Under the pieces are notes generated by a model that was given only the letters and a program-made list of their open reading frames with translations, was not told where the DNA came from and did not search any database. A stretch of 64,000 nt of DNA, taken from contig CALAPY010000046.1 in the NCBI GenBank assembly GCA_937891015.1, positions 6,007 through 70,006 of the forward strand, given 5' to 3'. The stretch is from UBA2108 sp002713215 (GTDB lineage: Bacteria; Bacteroidota; Bacteroidia; Flavobacteriales_G; Salibacteraceae). Made by a program: the position numbers and the translations under genes. Below, one piece after another: positions 29,901 through 41,900 of this stretch (position 1 is the first letter of the stretch; every line of letters begins with the position of its first letter).

Positions 29901-32900
29901 TTCTATTAACGCAGTTCAAAAGGATATTTACGGTGTTTCACGAGGTACAAAATCAGACCTTGGTTGCGTGGAATTTACGCCGAGCACCAACGACGCTGGA
30001 ATTGATTCTATTATTTCTTTATCCGTTTGTCCGGGAAGTACTCCAGTTAGAGTAAGGCTTCGCAACTATGGAAGCAATACCTTAACCCAGGCCCGCATTC
30101 AATGGACGGTTAAAACCAATTCAGGAAGTCCGGTAGCGCAAACCGCTAAAACCTGGACAGGGTCACTAGCAAGTTATTCTGATACGGTTATCAATTTGGG
30201 TAATTACACCTTTGTGGGCAGCAGTACCTACTCGATTACAGCATATACGGATCAGGCAAACAGCACAAGCGATGTGGTGAAAGTAAATGACACAGCGTCA
30301 ATTAGTTCAGTGAGTCCAAAAATGAAAGGAACCTATACAGTTGGTGGGGTGAGCCCAAATTATTCTACCCTAAGATTGGCTATGTCTGCCTTACAAACTA
30401 AAGGGATTTGCGGACCGGTAACTTTAAATATAAGAGGGGGGTCATACAGTGGTAGAACAAATTTCTACAATATTCCAGGTGTAAGCACAACCAATAGTAT
30501 CACTGTTCAAACTGATCCGTCTTCTTCAACTCAGGCGGATCTATACCATTCGTCCTATCCATTTTATATGGTTGGTGCAAAACACATAATTTTTAAAAAC
30601 CTGAAAATCAGAACTACCGGATCTTCAAGTGTTGTTTATATGGGAGGAGTGAATTCAAATATAAAATTTGAAAATGATTCCCTTATAGGAAGTTTAATTA
30701 ATACAACCTCAGCAGGATATTCTGTGTTTTATGATATTCCTTCAAGTTCAGGTACTCTTGAGAACTTTACAGTTCAAAATTGTGTTGTTCTAAACGGGTC
30801 TTATGGTTTTTGTTTGCAAGGGGCAAATACCACTACTTATTCTCAGCATGGAATTGAGATTAAGAATAACATTATTGCAAATAGCTATTATTTTGGAATA
30901 TTCGGTCGGTATTGTCCGGGAGCTATAATAAAGGGAAATACAATCAAGGATCGTGGTATCTACGCCTCGTCAATTGGTATTCAACTTATTTATAGTGATT
31001 CTTCTGAAATTTCAGCAAATAAAGTTCAGGTATATGGACTTAGAGGTGTTGACATACAGTACTGTAACGGTAGCGCTCTAAGGCCAGGGGTAAAGATTTT
31101 AAACAATTTTATCACATTTACGGATACGAATAACACGAGGACTCAATATGGAATCTATCATTATTGGAGTACTTATTCATTAGTTGCATTTAATTCAGTA
31201 AATATTACTTCCGGAAGCGCAAGTTCGAGTTGTGTTTATAGCCGATATGGGAACAATCAAAAAATACTGGATAATAATTTCGTTAATACGGGATTGGGTT
31301 ACGCCCAGTATTTACTTACGCCTTCGGCGGTTACACAATTGGATTACAACAATAACTATGTAAAAGGAACCAATTTAGGATATTATAACGGAAACAGGAC
31401 TTCTCTTGCGGCTTGGAAAACGGGCACAGGAACTGGGAAGGCCAACAACTCAATAAGTGTAGACCCGTTGTATGTTGCTCTTGATGATTTGCATGCTCAA
31501 AACAATGTTTTGGATGGTGCAGGTACACCCGTAGCTGGAATTACAAAGGATATAGATGGAGATACTAGAAATACCACCACTCCGGACATTGGTGCTGACG
31601 AGTTCACCGTTTTTGCCAGGGACGCAGGAATAACCTCGGTAAACCCTAGCTCAGTATGTTTAGGGAGCCAATCGGTCAAAGTTACTATTAGAAATTATGG
31701 AACCACAACACTAACTTCAACATCCATTCCCTGGAGGGTATCCGTTAATGGAGGAACGGCTATAAATCAAACGGCTTTCAGTTTTACAGGAACCTTAGCG
31801 AGTGGAAAAGATACGGTTGTCTCAATCGGCTCATACACTTTTTTCAAGGGAAATTCTTATGTAATTGAGGCCAATACGAGTGGGTTTAACAGTAGTTCCG
31901 ATCAAAATACTTCGAATGATTCAGCCAAAACCCCTTCATTGTCTCCTTCCATGTCTGGGCTCTATACCGTTGGAACAGCATCTGGTAATGATTGGAGAAC
32001 CATAAATTCTGCTATAACGGCACTGGAAACGGTTGGAGTTTGTGCACCGGTGACCATATATGTGAAATCGGGAAGTTATGTGGAAACGGTAGTCTTTAAT
32101 GCTATACCTGGTGTAAGCGCTTCTAACAAGGTCACTGTAATGGGTGATACTTCAGGAACAGGTGCCGATTGGTATTCTTCGAGCATTCCCCTTTCATTGT
32201 ATGGGGTGAATCATGTGACCTTTAAAAACTTAAGAATCAGAACAACGGGATTCACTAATGCCATTCGTTTTTATACTAATAATTCTCATTTGACCTTTGA
32301 TGACAATCAAATTGAAGGAAGAAATACTAACAGTGCCAATAGAAATTATTCGGTTGTATATAACGATAATTCACAACAACAACAACAAAATAACATAACA
32401 TTTAATGGTAATACGATTAAAAATGGCTCTTATTCATTTTACTGGTACGGTTGGAATTCTGGTGTAAATGCAGAAAAGGGCAATCAATTTATTGGGAACA
32501 AATTAGTAGATCAGTACTACATGGGGTTTGCTTTAAGCTTGCAAGATTCAATAGTAATTAAGGGTAATACGATCAATGCAAAACCTATATATACAGGTAG
32601 TTATGGAATATTTACGCTAGGAACCTCAAACTTCCAGTTTATAGAAAATACAATAAACCTAAGAAGGGGAGGAATTGGATTATACATGTCTAGTTCATAT
32701 GGCACATCTTCAGATAGTTGTGAAGTAATTAATAACTTTATAACAGTAGGTGGAACAGGAACATCTTATGGAATTCAAACCAATACTAGTAACTACGTTC
32801 GATTCTATCACAATTCGATAAACCTGTATAATTCGTCAACAGGATCCTATTGTTTCTACCACAACAATGGATTGGGTGTTGAAGTGAAGAACAACACTTT

Positions 32901-35900
32901 CTATAACTCTGGAAATGGTCGTGTAATCCGAATTTCGAACCGTAACTATTACACAGGTGACTACAACAACCTTAAAACCAATGGCTCCATATTTGGTTAC
33001 TATGCTGGAAATAGAAGCACTTTCGCACTTTGGAAATCAAGTACGCTGGACGATGCCAATTCGGTTTCTGTGAACCCCAACTATAAAGATACATTCGATC
33101 TGCATACAACAAGTGCCACCTTAAATAATGCCGGTACACCCCTAGGAGTGTTAACTGATATTGATGGAGATTCAAGATCTTCATCCTCACCGGATATTGG
33201 TGCTGATGAGTTTAATTCTGTTCCTCGCGACCTGGGCTTACTCTCAGTAATTAAAGGAACCTGCGAAGGAAACCAGAAAGTTGAAGTAAAGATCAGGAAC
33301 AATGGAACCTCAACCATTACTAAAGCAAGAATCAAATGGTCAGCAGCTACCAATGGAGGAACTCCGGTTTCTCAAACCGATTTTGTCCTAAATGCCAATT
33401 TGGTTTCATTAAAAGATAGTACTGTATCCCTGGGCAATGTAACCTTTAATAGAAACAACTATTACGATATTCTTATTTATGTCGATTCGGTTAACAATGG
33501 CCTGGATCAGAATAAATCCAACGATACCCTTACTGTAGATTCAAGTTATGCGGCCATGGCGGGAACTTATACCGTTGGAGGTACAAGCCCCGATTTTAGT
33601 ACAATCTCTCTGGCCTCTTCCGCCTTGCAAAGCCGAGGGGTTTGCGGCAAAGTGTTTATCAATATCAGGCCTGGTATTTACACGGAGAGAGTCTATTTAC
33701 CCAATGCGATTAATGGGGCAGATACGGCCTCAACCATAACTTTCCAAACGGATACGGCAAGTACCGGTCAGGCAGAGTTAAGATACTCATCCATTGTAGT
33801 ATACATACAAAATGCTGATTATGTAAGAATCAATAACCTGAAAATTAAGACAACAGGTGCTTCCAATGCGGTATATTGTTGGAACGCTAACGATATTGAA
33901 ATTACCAATAACACGATTGAAGCCTATTTGAACAACAGTACAAGTGTGAGTTATAGTGCGATTCGATACTACAAATCACAAACTGGTTCTAAGAATTTAC
34001 TGATTAAAAAGAATACAATTAAGAATGGTTCGAATGGTATTACACTTGATGGTAATGCAAGAACAGCCGGAGTTGAAATAAGTGACAATTCAATTACGGA
34101 TTTCAATATTTATGGAATTTCAACTTACCGGGTAGACTCAGCAAATTTCTCAGGAAATACGATTAAAAATAACCATTCTAAGACTTTTTACTCTTACGGA
34201 ATACACCATTCATATGGGTTTGTATTCGATATCTACAACAATAAAATTGAGCTTGATGGTATTAATACAGGTGGCAATGGATTTTCGGGAATTCATACCC
34301 ACTATTCGGATGGACTTAGCTCCAGAAGGGCAAACATTTATAACAATTTTATTTCGATTGGTGGAAGTGCAACTCAAGATCTTGGGCTTAATATTTATTA
34401 TTCCGATTACATTAATGTTGACCATAACTCTGTTAATGTCCACAACACTTCAAGTAGCTCTTATGCGATGTCAATCTATTTTGGTTCTAATCTTAATATG
34501 AGAAATAATAGTTTCGTAAATACAGGTGGCGGTCGTGTTATTACTACCAACCGTACGCCATCAATAAGCAACTACAATAATTTGTATACAACTGGATCGG
34601 TTTTAGGAAGTTACAATGGAAATAGAAATACACTTGCAGCCTGGAGGAGTTATACTTCAAGAGATCAACAATCGATTTCCAGTAACCCTAATTATTTTTC
34701 GAAAACAGATTTGCATACTTCGTCGGCGGCACTTAACAGCAGAGGAGTAAACCTAACCTACATCACTACCGATATTGATGGTGATACTCGTTCTTCAACA
34801 CGAGATATTGGAGCAGATGAATTTACTCCTATTGCGCGTGATATTGCATTGACTAATAACATCGGGATAATTTGTCCTGGCTCCAATGCGGTTCAGGTTC
34901 AATTGAAAAATGTGGGCTCCTCAACGGTAACTTCGGCCAAAGTCAAATGGTATATAAGTACCAATGGTGGTGCATTTGTAAGCCAGTCAAAGGCAAATTA
35001 TTCGGGTAGTTTAACCAGTGGAAATTCAACTACGTTAAATCTTGGGAACTTTACCTTCCTCGATGGCAATGTATATTCCATTCGAGCCATTGTAGACACC
35101 GTTAATAATCAATTGGATGGGAATGCGGTAAATGACACAACTTCCAGGATGAACCTCAGGCCTGCACTTTCAGGGATTTATTCCGTGGGAAGTGGAGGAG
35201 ATTATGCAACCATTGCTGCAGCTGATTCCGCATTGGATAATGCAGGTGTTTGCGGTCCGGTTGTGCTGGAATTAAACCAGGGTACCTACGCCGAATCCGT
35301 TACCATGGGAAATTATACAGGGGTTTCTTCGGTAAATACGATTACGCTTCGCCCTGATTCTAGCAATACTGCACCTGTATACTGGACAAATACGTCAACC
35401 CCAATTACCTTAACAGATGCATCTTACATTACCTATGAGGGACTAAATATTTCCGCCTCGACTTCATCCAATGCGGTTTATATGAGTGGAGATATCAATA
35501 CTGTTCAATTTAAGAACAACGTCATAACCGGGTCATCTACCAGCAATTCAAGCTTTGTATACTCAAGCGTCAGGTACCAGGGGGCATCAAGTAAAAAACT
35601 GCGGAATGTTACATTCGATAATAATACGTTTAACAGAGGGACTTATGGAATCTACCTGGCAGGATCTTCTACCAGCAGATCAGCAAAACTGATTGTGAAG
35701 AATAACTCGTTTACCAACTACAGATATATGGGCGTCTATTGTAATTATTCCGACACAATTACCATTGAAAACAACAACTTTAAGAATGGAACCAACGGAG
35801 GAATCTATGGAATTCAGATGTTAAATGCGAACCAATTCTCTATTCGCAAAAATAAAATTGATAATACCTCGCTTTCAGGAACCGCAGCTATATACCTGGG

Positions 35901-38900
35901 TTCTTGCCGTGGCACCAATACCAGTCCCGGGGTTATTTCCAATAATTTCTTTGCTAGCAAGGCTAATAATTTTATTAGTTGTGTGGATTTACGGAATAAT
36001 ACGAACACACATTTCTACTACAACAGCATAAACTTACTCGGAACCGGCAACACAAGTAGAGCCTTGTATTGTTCCAATGGTGCTAATAACCGATACATCA
36101 ATAACAATGTGGTTAACAAGGCTGGGGGATATGCCATTTACGTTATTGGAACCAACGAATATGCAAATGCCAATTACAACAACTATTATTCTTCTTCAAC
36201 TTCCCGATTGGGTTATTACAAAGGGAATAATTACAATACCTTAACTACATGGAGAAGTGGCTCGTCCAGGGACATGCAATCGGTTAATGGTGATCCGTTC
36301 TTTAAAGGAAATGGTGACCTACATGCCCTTGGCATTGTAACAAATAACAGTGGAACAAGTTTGGTTGGGTTTACCACGGACATTGATGGTGAATCCAGGG
36401 GTACAACTCCCGATATAGGAGCCGATGAATATACCGCATCACCTGATGATGCCGGTTTGGATAGTATTTCGAATTCACTATTCTGCCTGGGTTCAAACAA
36501 CGTATACGTTACTCTAACCAATTACGGTACCGATACCTTAAAAAGTGCTACCATTAACTGGAGCGTAACTTCTACTCCTGGTGCTGTTGCTACTCAAACG
36601 CCTTATTCTTGGACAGGAAGTTTGCCTACCGGTAAGAGTGCTGTGGTGAGCATTGGGTCGTTTAGTCTTGGTACTGATACCAATTACCAGGTGAGTGCCT
36701 ATACCAGTTCTCCCAATGCTAAAACCGATGGGTTTACCGGAAATGATTCAACACAAAACCTAAGTCGCGAAGCGGCCATGTCGGGTACCTACATTGTGGC
36801 TCAAAGTGGAACCCGTGATTACAGCTCAGTATTATCCGCAGTAAACGATTTAAACACCCAGGGAGTATGTGGGCCCGTTACCATTCGGGTAAAATCAGGG
36901 ACCTATTCAGGAGCTGTCACTATTAAGAACATTGAAGGTACTTCGTCTACAAATCGAGTGGTGCTTGAGTCCGACACCTCCAATACTACACCTGCGGTGC
37001 TAACTGCTTCTTCATACACGGTTTCGATACAAGGTGCTGACTATATTACCATTCGTGCATTTGAAATTAAGTCAAGCAGGTATGCGGCAGTTTACGCTAC
37101 CGGGGCCAATAACTTCATTACGATTGAAAACAATACCATTCAGAATAACTATGGCGTAAATTATTACAACTATTACTACAATGCCGCAGTAGCAGTATAT
37201 AATACAACCAACAAACCCAATACGAACATTAGCATTCTTAAGAATACCATCTCAGGAGGTCAATACGGAATCTATAGCTATAGTTCAACAACGGCGAATA
37301 AGGGTGTTATTGATGGAAATCATATTAGCAATTTCCGAAATACAGGAATCTATGTTCGAAACGATTACGATTTGGACATCACCAACAACTCGGTATTTGA
37401 TTCGACCTATAGTTACGGATATTATGGAATTCATACCCTTAATTGTGCGGTTGATTTAATAGCAAACAAAGTAGCCATTCATTCTACCAGTGGTGGTAAT
37501 GGGGTATATATTCAAAGCAGCAGGGATACATCGCAGGCCCGAAAAAAGATCGTGAACAATGCCATTTCATTTGTTCAAAAGAACAATGGCTCGAGCAACA
37601 ACTGGGGAATGTATTTGTATTTCTGTGATTACCAGGATGTATATTATAACTCTGTTCATATGGATGGAGGAATCAATGCGAATTCAAGAGCCTTTATGGT
37701 TCATTCCGGAACCAGTGCAGCGCTCCGAAACAACTCTTTTGTAAACAGCAATGGAGGGTATGCATTGTTTGCATCAACATCTGGTCAAATCACCTCTTCT
37801 GATTATAATAACCTGTATTCTTCCGGAAATAATGTGGCTTATCGCAGTGGTTCCAATTATGCGACCTTGTCCAATTGGAGAACAGGAACTGGATTAGATG
37901 CTAACTCCACCTCGGCCAATGCCAACTACATGTCGGCATACAATATGGCTCCCAACCATATCGCATTGGATGGAAACGCTACTTCGTTGTCTAGCGTTCC
38001 AACCGATGTAGATGGAGTAAGTAGGGGAAGCAGTCCGGATATTGGTGCCTACCAATTCAATACAAGAAAAGATGATGCCGGATCGGTTGCGTTGGTGACT
38101 AAACAACTATGCAACGGTACGCAATCGGTGGTTTTGGCTGTTAAAAACTTTGGTGGCGATACGCTTAAATCGGCCAGGGTGAATTGGCAAATTTCCAGAA
38201 ATGGAGGAGCCTTTGTAACGCAACCGATTTACAACTGGACCGGGGTAATGCCTCCAGGTGAAGTTGATTCCAATGTGGTTGTAGGTACCTTCAATTTTAT
38301 TGGTGGATCCTATAAGTTAAGGTCATTTACTTCTTTACCCAATACCAAAACCGATGAGTTGCAAAGCAATGATACCCTGCTCGATAATCTTTACATCAAG
38401 TTAAATGGAACCTATACATTAGGAGATACATCTTCTGATTTTAAAACCTGGAACTCTTTTGCAAGTGCGATAAATGCAGCAGGCGTGTGTGGGCCAGTTA
38501 CAATTAAAGCTAAGCCAGACACCTATCACGAGCACATTGTTCTGGATAATGTTGCAGGTCTCAATTCGACGGATAGGTTGGTGATTACTGCAGATACCGG
38601 AAGTGGTTTGGTAATGCTAAGCGATTCAATAACACCGTTGGCATTGAATGATATGAAGCACGTAACCATTAGAAGTATTGGAATTAAGTCAACCGGAAGT
38701 GAGGCTGCCCTGAGAATGGATGGTTATAACCATCACATTAGCGTGGATAGTAACCGAATTGTTGGCCCGGTTTCGTATGGGAATTCCGGAATTGAAAGTG
38801 CGATTTATGTCAATTCCAATACCACTACTTCAAATCACGACTTAAGCTTCATTGGAAACGATATTGAAAATGGTTCTTCAGGAATATACTTCACTGGAAC

Positions 38901-41900
38901 CAGTATCAATAAACCACAAACTAGCATGGAAATTAAAGGCAATAACTTGAGCAAATTCTATGCTAATGGAATTTATGCCTACGCTGTGGATAGTTTGGAC
39001 ATAACACTTAATAAGATTTCAAGTTCTGCCGGAGCTGCATCGAATGCCATCTACCTGCATTATTCAGATTTGTTCTCCATTCAGCGAAACAAAATGGAGA
39101 TCAGCAGCACGGGTGCCGGGAATGGAATCACTGTAATCAGAAGCAGTGGCATTAGTTCCGGATATTCTAACATTGTCAACAACTTCATTCAGGTAGCAGG
39201 AGGCAACGGACTGAACATAAGCTATTCCAATTACATCAACGCATTCTACAATTCGGTACACATTAATCCAAACCTGGTTAGTTCTACAGCCGGGAATGCG
39301 GTAAGAACTTTTGCGGTATCTAGTCTCGATTTTAAGAATAACTCCTTTGCCAATTTCGCCAAGGGATATGTCTATGATAGAACCGGTGGGTTTACATCGA
39401 ACTACAACAACCTGTACACTACCGGATCGCTATTATCCAGGAACAATGTTCAGGATTTGGCCGGGTGGAGAACCGCTTCCGGCCAGGATGCTAATTCAGT
39501 AAGCGCCGACCCTATTTATTTGAGTCAAACCGATCTGCATGCCAACCAAACACTTATGGATAGTTCGGCAACCGTTCTTGGGTCATTTAGCATTGATATC
39601 GATGGCCAAAACAGGGACATCAATTACCCGGATATGGGTGCTGATGAGTTTACCTTAATCAAAAACGTGGGTATTGTTGAGGTTACACTTCCTGAAACCT
39701 TTAGAGCCAGGAAATGGACAACAACTGCATTTAGTAAGACGCAATCGATTGAGATCGTAGTTCGAAATTTCGGGCCGGATGTAACCGATATACCTGTTGT
39801 GTATGAGTTTAACGGAACCCGGGTTCAAGATACCGTACGGGGTACATTGGTCGCCGGTAAGCTGGATACCTTTAAATTCCCGGCAACCGTAAATATGGAT
39901 ACAGTAGGGAATCATCTGTTGAGGGTGTTTACCGCTATGCCCAACGATCAATACATTCAAAACGATACCCTGGACGTTACCGTTGTTACCCTTGAAAACG
40001 GGAAGTATAAGCTACCCTTTGTCGAAGATTTCGAAGGGGTAAAAGACACTGCCATTTTTGAGCATTACCTGGGATTATGGGATCTGGAAGAATGGGATTT
40101 CAATACCAATGGAGGCCGCCTACAAACCAAAAGCGGTAAAAAAGTGGGAGGTGAGCAGGCCATAACGTTGGATAGAACTCCAAATGGTCCGATCAAGAAA
40201 AATGAACTGGTATTGAACCTAAACCTAAGTCGATACGATTTAAAAGATTCTGTATTCCTCGATTTCGATTACATCGATCATCGCGATGAGCGGCACAAAG
40301 GGGATAGTGTTTGGGTAAGAGGATCAGATACTTCGGCCTGGATAGGTGTCTATGACCTTTGGAGAAACCGAAGAGCCAACCGGGTAAAAGAAGTCCGAAA
40401 CATTCAAATTACTCCGCTTCTCGTTGCGACCAATCAGAAATTTACCGAAAGTTTCCAGGTTAAATTTGGTCAGGAGGATAATCAACGACTTCCTGGGGAC
40501 GGAAGGACTTTTGATAACATTGTATTAAGGGCATTATTGCCTTATGACTTAACCATTAAAGATGCCGTGGTGGAGTACCGCCAGGTTCCTAAGGAAATGG
40601 CTAACAACCGATATCATGCAACGGTTGGAAACAAAGGTTATTTAACCGCCGATAGTGTTAAGTTTAGAGTGGATGTAGCCGGGGCAATAAACTATGCCAT
40701 GGTCGATTCACTCATGAAGGATCAGGATACCTTGCTAAGTACAACCGATAGCATGCACACCAACCTGGCGGGAACCTATACCGCTTATATGAGTGCCGCA
40801 TTTAATGGAATTGATAAGTGCTGGGAAAACGACTCTATTGATATCAATTTTAGTCTAACTGATACGGTACTGGCTCGCGATGATAATGTCGTGGATAGCA
40901 CCTTCGGATTTATCGGATCAACTGGTAAAATGGGAACCGTATTGGAAGTGTTTAAGCCCGACACCCTAACTTCCGTAAGTTTCTATTTGAATTTCCCTAC
41001 CATTGGAGATACGCTGAAAGCGGAAATTTACCAGATGGTTCAGGATACTGTAGGAGCAAGAATACTGAGCACATCCAATATTGTTGTAACCAGCAATGCG
41101 TCAGCCTGGTATACCTTACCCATTAAATGTATGGAGGTGCTACAACTGGGCAAGTATATGGTAGCTGTTGAACAATCCTCTACCAACTACCTGACCCTGG
41201 GAGTAACTAAGAACAATTACATCAAAGGCGTTTCATGGATTAATACATCGAGCAACTGGTCGGCATTTGAAGATTCGTTGGGTGGTTATTTGTTTAACAT
41301 TCATGCAAACTTTGGTAATTACGACTTACCCTCTATTAGTGCACCTTCAGCACTTTGTACCAATGACAATCCTGTCGTACTAAAATCGAACAGACCTGGA
41401 GGTAAGTTCCATGGAACCGGTGTGGTAAACGATAGCATTTTCGACCCTTCTGTAAGTGGATATGGTACCCACGTTGTTACCTATGGAATTGCATTACCCA
41501 ATGGATGTTTCGATAGCAACGGAGTTTCCATTTTGGTAGATTCTCTTCCGGTGGTAAGCTTTGCAAAACCCGCTGATGTTTGTAACAACGATGCTATAAC
41601 CACATTAACTGGCGGTCAGCCAGGTGGAGGTACTTACTTTGGAAATGGAGTTACCGCTAACCGATTGGACCCATCAGCTCTTACACCTGGAGTTCACACC
41701 ATTAAATACCGCTATGCAAAACCCATTAGCGGTTGTGCCGATACTGCTGATGCCCAGGTTCGAATAAAGGCTGTTCCCGCAGTAAGTTTTGTAGCGATCA
41801 ACGATTTCTGTATCGACGATAGCATCTACACATTCACCCAAGGAAGCCCGGTAGGCGGAAAATACAGTGGTACTGGAGTCGTACTAGATTCTACGTTTAA

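Noticed and set aside
27097..39660. CRISPR-like or direct DNA repeats in the giant genes
   Set aside because: Repetition is at protein level with a 1.6-kb period; no short identical repeats with unique spacers are present.
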